Below, one piece after another: positions 38,082 to 46,748 of a DNA stretch of 64,000 bases (the first letter of the stretch is position 1; each line of letters opens with the position of its first letter). Source of the stretch: Sinomicrobium oceani (GTDB lineage Bacteria > Bacteroidota > Bacteroidia > Flavobacteriales > Flavobacteriaceae); assembly GCF_900119185.1 (NCBI RefSeq), contig NZ_FPJE01000013.1, forward strand, positions 1-64,000. The letters are read 5' to 3'. Below the pieces are notes generated by a model. The model searched no databases. It was not told where the DNA came from and saw only the letters and a program-made list of their open reading frames with translations. Made by a program: the position numbers and the translations under genes.

Positions 38082-39056
38082 TTACATTTCCGAAGCAGGT
38101 TGTTTTACCAGGATCTCCACCCCGTGTCTCGACAATTCGGTCTCTTTTACGGTTTCCGGCATTTCCGAAACCTTCAATGGCAGGTAATTCACAGAATCCG
38201 TAACGGCCCGGTAGTCGCAAATGACTTTAAAATCGGAAGGTTTTAATTTGCTGATATCCCGGAGCGCTCCGGTAAATTTAATTTCTATCTCGGAAGGAAA
38301 TGTTTTGACCTCTTTATCTTCCGGAACATTAATTACGAAAACAGGTACCGTAAGTTTATTTTCCGAAAAGCGTTCGACCCTCGCCTTAATGATTACATTT
38401 TTATCTTTAAACTTGAGATGCCCGAACCCGGAAGGCACGTCGAGTGCCACAGCCGAATTGATATTTTCACTGACATTCTTCATTGTCAGCTTCACGGTAA
38501 ACAGTGTATCGAGTTTATTAACCTCGACATCCGGCCCGAAAACCTCTACGTTTTCCGGTTCGACAGTCAGGCTGTCATAAATACGATAGTCTTTGGCAAA
38601 AGTAATATCGGTACGCGGTATCACGGTTATGGCTTTGGTAATATTTTCTCCGAGCGAAAAGAACAGGGTGTCTCCTGCAAACCGGCGGACTTCCACATCT
38701 TCGGGAAGGGACCCGGCAAGTTGTTTTCTCAGGTCTCCGGCAAGGAGATAATACGTATCCGATGTTTTTTTTCGCAGTGCCGAAAGGTCTATATCCACAT
38801 TACGGCCAAAATATTTCATACTGAGCAGGCGCATACCTTTCGCGTTGATATCGACCTTGATATTCTTTGGCGGATCGACGAGTAATTTTTCCTGCGGAAC
38901 ACCACTGTATTCCGGCCGCAGCGAAACCGTACTGGTATAGCGATTGGGTAGTTTTATCAAAAACCACAGCAGGCAGGATACAAAGAAAAAAAACACAAAC
39001 TGTGATGGTTTTCCTCCACGGATGCTATCGGGTATTTTCCACTTACCTGGTTTCAC
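38082..39056 (-). CDS. YbbR-like domain protein
   Basis: A 324-residue protein with an N-terminal membrane anchor (FVFFFFVSCLLWFLIKLPNRY, about 20-40) and an extracytoplasmic part with YbbR-like beta repeats (VSLRPEYSGVPQEKLLVDPPKNIKVDINAKG; YRIYDSLTVEPENVEVFGPDVEVNKL). In Firmicutes YbbR/CdaR regulates the diadenylate cyclase CdaA; no cdaA is in this window. The gene starts 8 bp after the glycosyltransferase gene and precedes coaE by 110 bp, so it probably belongs to one operon with both. Confidence 0.85.
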   Translation of the reverse strand: MKPGKWKIPDSIRGGKPSQFVFFFFVSCLLWFLIKLPNRYTSTVSLRPEYSGVPQEKLLVDPPKNIKVDINAKGMRLLSMKYFGRNVDIDLSALRKKTSDTYYLLAGDLRKQLAGSLPEDVEVRRFAGDTLFFSLGENITKAITVIPRTDITFAKDYRIYDSLTVEPENVEVFGPDVEVNKLDTLFTVKLTMKNVSENINSAVALDVPSGFGHLKFKDKNVIIKARVERFSENKLTVPVFVINVPEDKEVKTFPSEIEIKFTGALRDISKLKPSDFKVICDYRAVTDSVNYLPLKVSEMPETVKETELSRHGVEILVKQPASEM

Positions 39057-39064
39057 TGTTCTTG

Positions 39065-40066
39065 CTATTTAAAAAAGAGTTCCGGAAATGCTTCCTCAGG
39101 CTTGGCCTGCCCTACTTTGATACGCCACGTACTCTTTATAAAACCGTATCCATACCCTAAAAATTGTACAATGACGGCAAAAACAGCTAAAACCGCGACT
39201 TTCAAATTCCTGTTTTTATAAAAAGCATCCATAAACAATACGATAAAAAACAATAGGTACATCATTATAAATACGGGAATTCCCATACCCCATAACACTA
39301 AAGAAACGATAAGACCTGCTGTAAAAGCGGCCGGGAGCCAGTATATTATTTTTTCGGTTTGCGGATGCCAGTAATTGAGAATAGGCCGGGTCATCCCGAA
39401 TTTATATACCTGTTTGTAAAATTTGGTCCATGAAATTCGTCTTTTGTGGTAGACGAAAGCATTTTGGAGCAGACGTGTATCGAACCCTACTCTCCACAAA
39501 CGTATGGTGAGGTCCGGATCTTCCCCGGGATGTATTTTTCCGAATCCGCCGGTTTGTGCAAAGGCTTTCCGGGATATCCCCATATTAAAACTACGGGGTT
39601 GAAATTTACCTACAGCGTTTTTCTTTCCCCGAATTCCACCAGTAGTTATGGTAGCGGTCATTGCGTAATTTATGGCTTTCTGCAAATCGGTAAAAGACGG
39701 GTGTGCCGTATCCGGACCACCGAAACAATCGACATAGTTCGTGCGGAGTTCCCGATCTACTTCACCCAGATAATGTGGTGGCAAAATACAGTCGGAATCG
39801 AGGATAATAAAATAATTCCCTTCGGCCCTTTCCATGCCGTAATTCCGGGAATCACCCGGACCTGAATTTTTCTTGGAATAATAGGAAATATGCAACCTGT
39901 CGGAAAAAGTCTTAACCACTTCTTCGGAGGGCACTGTAGAACCATCCTCTACGATAACCACTTCAAAACAAGCGTTATAATCCATCATCGTCATGCTTTC
40001 CAGCAATTCCGAAATTTCCTCCGGCCTGTTGTAAACCGGAACGATAAAAGAAAAATTCAAATGCAT
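39065..40066 (-). CDS. Glycosyltransferase family 2
   Basis: A 333-residue GT-A enzyme. Typical features are FSFIVPVYNRPEEISELLESM at the N terminus, EVVIVEDGST, the metal/nucleotide DxD region FIILDSDCILPPHY, and the acceptor-side ED motif in HPGEDPDLTIRLW. The C terminus has two to three hydrophobic helices, so it is membrane-associated. The ATG at 40066 (MHLNFSF) is taken because the 21 residues before it are not family-like. It is the first gene of the minus-strand set down to rprY. Donor and acceptor are unknown. Confidence 0.9.
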   Translation of the reverse strand: MHLNFSFIVPVYNRPEEISELLESMTMMDYNACFEVVIVEDGSTVPSEEVVKTFSDRLHISYYSKKNSGPGDSRNYGMERAEGNYFIILDSDCILPPHYLGEVDRELRTNYVDCFGGPDTAHPSFTDLQKAINYAMTATITTGGIRGKKNAVGKFQPRSFNMGISRKAFAQTGGFGKIHPGEDPDLTIRLWRVGFDTRLLQNAFVYHKRRISWTKFYKQVYKFGMTRPILNYWHPQTEKIIYWLPAAFTAGLIVSLVLWGMGIPVFIMMYLLFFIVLFMDAFYKNRNLKVAVLAVFAVIVQFLGYGYGFIKSTWRIKVGQAKPEEAFPELFFK

Positions 40067-40261
40067 CTGACAAATATATAACAAAAGCAGGTACAGCAAA
40101 GAAGTTCTCTGCATTTTGCAGAAGACCACACCATACTACGACCACTTCTTCATACCTGGCCGTATCCCCTGCCATTCCTTAAAAAATGTTAAATAGTATT
40201 TTAATCTATTTAGGAATAACAACCTCATATTTTTAATTCCTATTTTTGAAAAAAAAATACT

Positions 40262-40720
40262 GTGATAGCCGAAATACTGATAGCTGCTTTGTGGAGCATT
40301 TCTCCATTCGGGGAAGCCAAAGTCGGAATCCCGTACGCTGTTTTTAATCATGTGAATATCTATATATCGTTCCTGGTCTGTTTTGCGGCCAATATCCTTA
40401 TATTTCCCGTAATGAGATATTTTCTCGATCATTTGAATCATTATCTTCTGAAATGGAAATTCTACAAAAGGACTGCCATCAAAGTCGCAAAACGGGTTAA
40501 GATCGGAGCAGGCACAAATGTGGCCCGGTTTGGCTTTTGGGGTATCCTGATCTTTGTGATGTTACCCGTTCCCGGCACCGGGGTATATGCAGGTACTATT
40601 GCTTCCTACTTGTTCCGTATGCCCTACCGGCAGGCCTTCCTGGCCAATGCCATAGGAATTTTTCTGTCCTGTGCCATTATCTGGGGAATGACCATAGCCA
40701 CATACCACGGCACCCGGTAA
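40262..40720 (+). CDS. Small multidrug export protein family
   Basis: A 152-residue membrane protein with four or so hydrophobic segments and the family pattern SPFGEAKVGIPYAVFNHVNI, FVMLPVPGTGVYAGTIASYLFRM, AFLANAIGIFLSCAIIWG. It matches the small family named small multi-drug export protein (Sm_multidrug_ex); evidence for export of drugs is thin. The start is GTG, since no in-frame ATG precedes the conserved region. The CPA1 antiporter gene is convergent, 56 bp away. Confidence 0.8.
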   Translation: MIAEILIAALWSISPFGEAKVGIPYAVFNHVNIYISFLVCFAANILIFPVMRYFLDHLNHYLLKWKFYKRTAIKVAKRVKIGAGTNVARFGFWGILIFVMLPVPGTGVYAGTIASYLFRMPYRQAFLANAIGIFLSCAIIWGMTIATYHGTR

Positions 40721-40776
40721 TATTCCGTTTGTATCTTGAGCAGGATATAAAAGCGAAAATCTGTAGTTTTTCCGGG

Positions 40777-42009
40777 TTACGGCTCATTCTTAAAAAATGC
40801 CGGGGCCAGAAAACCGTGAAGCAGTATCGAACAAAATACGATAAGAACAACGATGCTGTACAATTCATTCTTGAATGCTACGGGGCCATCCAGATATACA
40901 AAAGCCCAGGACAGGTAAAAAAGAGAACCTATACCGCGAATACCGAAAAAACTGATCGTAAAACGATCCTTAAAAGACATAGGAGTACCTGTAAGGGCTA
41001 TCAAACCACAGAGCGGTCTTATGATAATGAGAATGCCCAGAGCTACCAGTACGGTCATCCAGGAGATTTCTTCGAATATTCCGTTGAGTACGGAACCGGC
41101 AAACAGCACGATCCACAACACCAGCAAAAGCCGCTCGATTTCATCGATAAAACTGTGCAGCTTTTTTTTATAACCGTCCTCAAGCCGGTATGAATTTCGC
41201 AGGGTCAGGCTCGTTACAAAAACTGCGAGAAAGCCATAACCATGTAGTAATTCGGTAACGCTGTATACGGCAATAGCAAGGGAAAAGGCCAATAACCCGT
41301 CCCACGTATTGATATTCCAGGTTTTCTTCAGATAGTGCTGTAGTTTGGTTACAGCGTAGCCTGTTACAAAACCGCAAACCACCCCGATAACCGTTTTCAG
41401 AAGGAGTTTATCGAGTATAAACTCCATCCATTCAAAACCTTCCGTTCCATCGTTCTGTATGAGCAAAACACCCAGATAGGTAAACGGAAAGGCAAGGCCG
41501 TCATTGATTCCCGCTTCGGAAGTCAGTGCAAATTCGGGCAGGTTCTTCTCACTTTTGTCTTTATCCACATACGTGTCTTTCAACTGAACTTCCGAGGCCA
41601 GTACAGGGTCGGTAGGCGCCATTACCGCCGCCAGAAGAACAGCAAATGGTATCGATAATGCAAAATATGTTATTCCGAGGAAAAAAATGGACAGCATGGT
41701 CAGGGGCATGGCCACAGCAACGAGGCGAAAGGGAATTTTCCAATGTTTCCGCGCATAAGCAATATCGATCTTGAAACCTGCTGTCATAATGGAAACCACT
41801 ACGATGATCTCAGACAAAAACATAATCTCATCATCGTGCCAGAAGGGGGATGGCCATTCAAAAGGCACTCCTATGCCGTATATAACAACCCCAAATCCCA
41901 GCAGGAATATAGGGTAGCTGATCTTTATCTTTTTGGAGAGCGACGGAAGCCATGCCATCAATAGGACACAGATACTAATTGCTGCGAGAATTCCCAGTTG
42001 TTCTTTCAA
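40777..42009 (-). CDS. CPA1-family sodium:proton antiporter
   Basis: A 410-residue integral membrane protein with about 12 hydrophobic segments. The CPA1 core motifs are LAAVMAPTDPVLASEVQ and EAGINDGLAFPFTYLGVLL, in which the ND pair of NhaP-type exchangers is present (Asn-Asp), plus FISFFGIRGIGSLFYLSWAF late in the protein. It probably exports sodium (or potassium) in exchange for protons, fitting a marine or salt-exposed organism. Single gene on the minus strand. Confidence 0.92.
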   Translation of the reverse strand: MKEQLGILAAISICVLLMAWLPSLSKKIKISYPIFLLGFGVVIYGIGVPFEWPSPFWHDDEIMFLSEIIVVVSIMTAGFKIDIAYARKHWKIPFRLVAVAMPLTMLSIFFLGITYFALSIPFAVLLAAVMAPTDPVLASEVQLKDTYVDKDKSEKNLPEFALTSEAGINDGLAFPFTYLGVLLIQNDGTEGFEWMEFILDKLLLKTVIGVVCGFVTGYAVTKLQHYLKKTWNINTWDGLLAFSLAIAVYSVTELLHGYGFLAVFVTSLTLRNSYRLEDGYKKKLHSFIDEIERLLLVLWIVLFAGSVLNGIFEEISWMTVLVALGILIIIRPLCGLIALTGTPMSFKDRFTISFFGIRGIGSLFYLSWAFVYLDGPVAFKNELYSIVVLIVFCSILLHGFLAPAFFKNEP

Positions 42010-42112
42010 ATGACAGATTTAGGATGTTTTTGTTCTTATGCCCAAGATAGAAAATAAAAAACAATCTCAAAAGCCCGCTCCCCGACCAGCCCTCTTCCCG
42101 GGAAGGTGTATT

Positions 42113-42182
42113 CCCTAAAAAAACAAAACCCGGAACACCCCCAAATCTAAGGCGCAATGTCGTTTAGATCAGGAGTTCCGGG
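42113..42182 (-). terminator. Long terminator hairpin after universal stress gene
   Basis: CCCGGAAC (minus strand) pairs with GTTCCGGG across about 38 bases, with an inner ATCTAA/TTAGAT stem, followed by TTTTGTTTTTTT. It lies 24 bp behind the universal stress protein stop. Confidence 0.75.
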
Positions 42183-42205
42183 AATGGAACATAAAACATC
42201 TTTAT

Positions 42206-43024
42206 CTATACTTCAACCGGCAGGGAGAGCAAGGGTACATGGCTTCCCGAAGCCATCATCCGCGTTTTGCTGCGGTGTACGAGAGACTTCCAGAAACCGT
42301 ATTTATAAGGCACCATAATCAGTACGTCCGTTTTGGTTGATGCCATCTCTTCCCGAATCGCTTCAAGTATCTTCTTAGATTCTATATTTTTATAGTAATG
42401 TGTAATATCTTTCAGTTCGTCATCGATCATTGCCGTTGGCGGGGCAGCTTTTTGAAGTTCTTCTATCTTGTTGCTCACATGGAATACTTCCACAATGGCC
42501 GCAAAGTCGGAAGCAAAGGCATGTACCTTCTCAAAAACACTTTTCTGAACGCCTTTCACGATATCACAGGCAAACATCATATGATAAATACCTTTATACC
42601 GTGCTCCCTCCGGAATAGCAAGTATTGGGGTATTCAGGTGATGGATCGCCGTTGTTGTGGTATTTCCCATCAGGTCCTGCTCGACGGACTTTTCTGCCAT
42701 TCCCATAACCAGCAGGTCTGCCCCGTACTGCCCGATACAGTATTTCACTTCTTCATAAAAATCGCCGGAAGCCAGATGCGTTTCCACTTCAACAGCATAC
42801 GTGGCCTTTACATTGACTTTAAGCATATCCAGCTCTTTGTTTTTTGCCTCGATGAGCATTTGTATGGTATCGTCCGAAAGTCTTGCATTCAAGGCATGGA
42901 TCGATATGTTATACAGGCTAAACAACACCAGTCTATAACTATGCTCAGCTGCCATTTTTGCAGCATATACCAGCGCATTTTCTGCTTCAACCGAGAAATC
43001 TGTGGCTACTACAATAGTTTTCAT
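42206..43024 (-). CDS. Universal stress protein (tandem UspA domains)
   Basis: A 272-residue cytoplasmic protein with two UspA-like halves. The first is clear: KTIVVATDFSVEAENALVYAAKMA, then ADLLVMGMAEKSVEQDLMGNTTTTAIHHLNTPILAIPEG, close to the ATP-binding G-2x-G-9x-G(S/T) motif but not exact. The second half (HMMFACDIVKG to MMASGSHVPLLSLPVEV) is more divergent and lacks a clear ATP motif. Such proteins respond to starvation or redox stress. A -7 element TATATTTG lies at 43098-43105. Confidence 0.88.
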   Translation of the reverse strand: MKTIVVATDFSVEAENALVYAAKMAAEHSYRLVLFSLYNISIHALNARLSDDTIQMLIEAKNKELDMLKVNVKATYAVEVETHLASGDFYEEVKYCIGQYGADLLVMGMAEKSVEQDLMGNTTTTAIHHLNTPILAIPEGARYKGIYHMMFACDIVKGVQKSVFEKVHAFASDFAAIVEVFHVSNKIEELQKAAPPTAMIDDELKDITHYYKNIESKKILEAIREEMASTKTDVLIMVPYKYGFWKSLVHRSKTRMMASGSHVPLLSLPVEV

Positions 43025-43344
43025 TTGTAATTTTTTAATTGTTCTTAAAGGTTTTTGATATGCCCTCTTTTACTGAGGCCATCCTAAATTGCTGAGACAA
43101 ATATAGAACTGCCGGACGGGCAGGGACATGATATTTATCAGGATCACAAACTTTAAGAAACAAAAGAGAAGTTATGAAGACTATGTACCGTACAGCGCAG
43201 AAAGAGGTCTCCCGTAAGGACACCTATCTTAAACATAAAACGTAAATACCTTTGTTTGCGCCAGATATTTACACGTGAAGTACCGGCTTACCCAAAAACA
43301 TACAATCGAATGATTTTAATTTTTTTAAATAAAAATCATCACCT
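43025..43344. other. Intergenic region between universal stress and methyltransferase genes
   Basis: 320 bp. TATATTTG on the minus strand (43098-43105) is a plausible -7 element for the universal stress gene. Nothing else recognised; short frames on either strand have no family character. Confidence 0.5.
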
Positions 43345-43971
43345 TTATTTTTCACAAATAATAGTCCAGAATTTCTGGGAGGGTTTACCGGGTATGGGAT
43401 TTTCTGGCTCGCTGATCTCCTGCATTCCGACCAGGCCGTAAGCGGTAAATTCTTTAGAAATCACAGCACTGTCATAGAAAAACAGTTCTACTCCATGATT
43501 GCTGCGAAACCTGTTTTCGGATAATAGTATTCCCTTTCCATAACGGGCATCGTTTACCGATAAAGTGACAAATACCATGATCCCCCCGGGTTGTAGCTGC
43601 TCATAACAATCGCGAATAAATTTTAGCCTGTCCTCATCGCTGAGCAGATGGACCAGAGCATAGCAGAAGATACCGTCATACATCTCCTCATCAAAAGGCA
43701 TGTCGCTTACCGGGCCGTGAAACACGTTCACATCATGACCGCAATATTCACCGGCCATTGCTATGGCTGTCTTTGAGATCTCTATCCCGGTAACATCAAA
43801 ACCCTGTTCTGTAAAAACCCTGGCGTTTCTGCCGTATCCGAATCCCGGAATAAGGATGTTTTTAAGGTCGTGCTCCCGGAAAAGTTTTACGATATTCTTA
43901 GTCACATCTGCCGGTTCTTCACCCCACATGGCCTTATTGTTCCGAAAACTCAATTCCCAAAATTCTGTCAT
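43345..43971 (-). CDS. Class I SAM-dependent methyltransferase (TPMT/TehB-like)
   Basis: A 208-residue methyltransferase. Motif I is LIPGFGYGRNARVFTEQGFDVTGIEIS (GxGxGxN variant followed by the acidic ribose-binding Glu), motif II FCYALVHLL, motif III LQPGGIMVFVTLS. The N terminus MTEFWELSFRNNKAMWGEEPAD resembles thiopurine/tellurite-type methyltransferases, in which a Trp near the start covers the substrate. Substrate is unknown. It is on the same strand as the unknown lipoprotein gene 42 bp upstream. Confidence 0.87.
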   Translation of the reverse strand: MTEFWELSFRNNKAMWGEEPADVTKNIVKLFREHDLKNILIPGFGYGRNARVFTEQGFDVTGIEISKTAIAMAGEYCGHDVNVFHGPVSDMPFDEEMYDGIFCYALVHLLSDEDRLKFIRDCYEQLQPGGIMVFVTLSVNDARYGKGILLSENRFRSNHGVELFFYDSAVISKEFTAYGLVGMQEISEPENPIPGKPSQKFWTIICEK

Positions 43972-44013
43972 ACTCCTATTTTATAATGGCCTCTGATGAA
44001 AATGACGCCTTAT

Positions 44014-45144
44014 TTAAAATTTAAATATCCGGATATATTTCAGCACTCCGTGTACTACAGACCGGGCTTTTTCATCAGTGGCCGGATAAGTATAATGAAG
44101 TTCGAGGTATTGGTGGTTTTTCAGATAGGTCACGGCCACTCCTTTAACCTGGTCTCTCTCCTGCTTTTCTTTGTAAAACACTTTAGTAAGCCCGTATGTA
44201 TAACCGGACTGATCTTTTCGTTCTTCATTAAATACCGTTTCCTCTTTATCGGTATCTTTTCTGACCGTGTACAGCACCACTTTTCCTTCGGACGATTTGT
44301 ATTCAAAAGAATAATCGCCGTCAAATGCTCCCTCTGAGGCCTTCAGCGGGGTGTCTTTTAATTTCAACTCCACTTCTTCCATTGCCGTCTTCGGGCTCAG
44401 GTAAATACCCCGGAAAGGATTTTTCCAGAAAGTTTCCTCGGTCCCCGTCCTTACAAGGTCCGTAACCGCAGCCTGCTCCCACTCCGGTATGTCCAGCTTC
44501 ATTTTCGTATTTACTTCCTTGAGCTTATTCAATGCCCCGAGCGTATCACGATCCTGTAAGGGAACAGCAACCTCAAAGAGTAGTTTACCTCCCTGATAAA
44601 AACCTAAAAGATAACTTTTTCCCGAGGTATGTGCCCAGTACAATGCGGTCTTATATCTCTTGTGTCCGGCTTTTACGGCAGTTTCCTCAAGACTGGCATG
44701 ATATGATGATAACACGGCATTGGAACCTCCGAACATCGGGTTTCCCGTTTCACTGTAGGAATCCCGTAAAAAAACCTCCTCGTCTTCGTATAATAATGCA
44801 GCGGTAACAAACAGGTCTCCCCATTTCGGGTCCTGGTACAATACCGTTTCTTCCTGGTATACCGGGGAGTTTTCGGTATAACTGGCGGGCAGCTCATCTA
44901 CGGTATTATTGTATTTTCCTTTAAAGGGAAACACCTCATCGGCATTGGTAAAGACCATCCTGTTCGCATCGGTCTGCGCAAGCTCGTTAGAAAAAGGTGC
45001 GGTTCGTAACCACTGTTTTACGTTTTTCCCGGTGAGTGCGGCCGTCTGCTCATCCCAGGTAAATTCTCTTTCTTTTCCGGAACAGGCGAAAAGCAATAAT
45101 GCTCCGATGATTCCGGGTATAAACCTCCGATATGACATGTTCAT
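44014..45144 (-). CDS. Uncharacterised lipoprotein
   Basis: A 376-residue protein that I do not recognise. It has a lipoprotein signal with Cys 21 in LLLFAC. The mature part begins with a soluble region containing FTWDEQTAALTGKNVKQWL and DPKWGDLFVTAALLYEDEEVFLRD, and ends with beta-rich sequence (GVAVTYLKNHQYLELHYTYPATDEK). No catalytic motif or repeat is seen. Either of the first two ATGs could be used. It precedes a methyltransferase gene by 42 bp on the same strand. Confidence 0.8.
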   Translation of the reverse strand: MNMSYRRFIPGIIGALLLFACSGKEREFTWDEQTAALTGKNVKQWLRTAPFSNELAQTDANRMVFTNADEVFPFKGKYNNTVDELPASYTENSPVYQEETVLYQDPKWGDLFVTAALLYEDEEVFLRDSYSETGNPMFGGSNAVLSSYHASLEETAVKAGHKRYKTALYWAHTSGKSYLLGFYQGGKLLFEVAVPLQDRDTLGALNKLKEVNTKMKLDIPEWEQAAVTDLVRTGTEETFWKNPFRGIYLSPKTAMEEVELKLKDTPLKASEGAFDGDYSFEYKSSEGKVVLYTVRKDTDKEETVFNEERKDQSGYTYGLTKVFYKEKQERDQVKGVAVTYLKNHQYLELHYTYPATDEKARSVVHGVLKYIRIFKF

Positions 45145-45236
45145 AGTACGTTAAACGTAATTAGTATACTGAGCTTTCAAAGTTAATATTTTACGATCAA
45201 ATCATGTTACCGATTATCCGGTATATTCCTGACATA

Positions 45237-45306
45237 TCAAACCCGGAAAAGTATCGGACTACAAACAGCTGAATACAGCTTTTACCGCTTTCCTCTCCGG
45301 GTTTGA
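45237..45306. repeat. Perfect 11-bp inverted repeat with 48-base loop
   Basis: TCAAACCCGGA (45237-45247) and TCCGGGTTTGA (45296-45306) are perfect complements. The array lies between the SSADH stop and the unknown lipoprotein start. No T-run follows on the minus strand, so it is not an ordinary terminator, though termination remains possible. Confidence 0.7.
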
Positions 45307-45371
45307 TTGTAACTCTCCATCCGTTATCCGCTGTTTCGGTCAGGGGCAGATACGGTTGGTATTTTCAGCGT

Positions 45372-46739
45372 TTACGCTATCCACACCGATTTTATATTGA
45401 CAAATTCGCGAATCCCGTAACCGGAGAGCTCCCTGCCATAACCGCTGTTTTTGATTCCCCCGAAAGGCAATCTCGGGTCGGAAACCACGAGTTTATTGAC
45501 AAAACTACTTCCCGCTTCGAGTTGCAATGCTATTTTTTCACCGCGTTCCCTGTTTCCTGTCATCACCCCGGAACCCAGACCAAATTGTGAGGTATTGGCC
45601 AGTTTTACGGCATGATCTTCATCATCGGCACGGATTACCGAAGCTACGGGACCAAAGAGCTCATTGTCAAACGCCTCCATTCCCGGTTCTACTTCGGCCA
45701 GAATTGTGGCCGGATAATAGGCGCCTTTCCCTTCGGGAACCGCTCCTCCTATAACGAGTCGCGCTCCCTGTGTTATACTTTTTTTCACCTGCTCATGTAT
45801 TTCGTCTCTCAGATCCACTCTCGCCATCGGACCGTAATACGTGGATTCGTCCATAGGGTCTCCCATTTTTGCTGCCTTCATCTTTTTAGTGAAAAGATCG
45901 AGAAATTTATCATAAATGCCATTCAGAACCACAAAGCGTTTGGCCGCAATACAGGTCTGCCCGTTATTTTGCAACCTTCCGAAGGTAGCCAGGTCCGTAG
46001 CTTCTTCGAGATCGACATCGTCCAGGACGATGTAAGCATCACTCCCCCCGAGTTCCATAACGGTTTTTTTCAGGCTGGCTCCTGCAATGGAAGCCACGGA
46101 GCGCCCTGCGGGATCACTCCCGGTTAGGGTCACCGCCACTACGTCCGGGTGTTCAATAACTTCTTTTACATCTCCCGAGCTTACATTCAGATTGGTAAAG
46201 ATCCCCTCGGGAAATCCGGCTTTGCGAAAGGCATCCTCCAGGGCAAAAGCGCATCCCTGTACATTCGAAGCATGCTTGAGTACCCCGGTATTTCCCGCCA
46301 TAAGTGCAGGGGCCGCAAAACGTATCACCTGGTAAAAGGGAAAGTTCCAGGGCATCACCGCCAGGATTACACCCATAGGCTGAAAAGCCACATAGCTTTT
46401 CTCTGCTTCTGTTTCTACAGCTTCTTCACTCAGGAACCCTTCGGCATGTTCGGCATAGTAACGGCATATTTTAGCGCATTTCTCGATTTCTTTCCTGGAC
46501 TGTTCTATGATTTTTCCCATTTCGCGTGTAGCCAGCCTGGCCAACGTTTCTTTATGGGTCTCAAACTCATCGGCCAGTTTGTTCATGAGTTCCGAGCGCT
46601 CTGCGAAGCTTGTCTTCTTCCAGGACCGGTATGCCTTTCCGGCCTGTTTTACCTTTTCGGAAGCCTCTGAGGCCGATATCCGATCGTATTCTTCTATTTT
46701 CTCTCCTGTTGCAGGATTAATGATTTTTGCACTTGCCAT
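45372..46739 (-). CDS. NAD(P)-dependent succinate-semialdehyde dehydrogenase
   Basis: A 455-residue aldehyde dehydrogenase of the short Sad/YneI-type SSADH group, oxidising succinic semialdehyde to succinate. Visible features: PWNFPFYQVIRFAAPALMAGN (cofactor region), LTGSDPAGRSVA, the general base Glu in VMELGGSDAYIV, and catalytic Cys in NNGQTCIAAKRFVV; ELFGPVASVI and PFGGIKNSGYGRELS close the fold. It begins 9 bp after the ThDP enzyme gene on the minus strand. That pairing, not found for ordinary GABA use (no transaminase here), suggests its aldehyde comes from 2-oxoglutarate decarboxylation. Confidence 0.9.
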   Translation of the reverse strand: MASAKIINPATGEKIEEYDRISASEASEKVKQAGKAYRSWKKTSFAERSELMNKLADEFETHKETLARLATREMGKIIEQSRKEIEKCAKICRYYAEHAEGFLSEEAVETEAEKSYVAFQPMGVILAVMPWNFPFYQVIRFAAPALMAGNTGVLKHASNVQGCAFALEDAFRKAGFPEGIFTNLNVSSGDVKEVIEHPDVVAVTLTGSDPAGRSVASIAGASLKKTVMELGGSDAYIVLDDVDLEEATDLATFGRLQNNGQTCIAAKRFVVLNGIYDKFLDLFTKKMKAAKMGDPMDESTYYGPMARVDLRDEIHEQVKKSITQGARLVIGGAVPEGKGAYYPATILAEVEPGMEAFDNELFGPVASVIRADDEDHAVKLANTSQFGLGSGVMTGNRERGEKIALQLEAGSSFVNKLVVSDPRLPFGGIKNSGYGRELSGYGIREFVNIKSVWIA

Positions 46740-46748
46740 AATCGTTGT

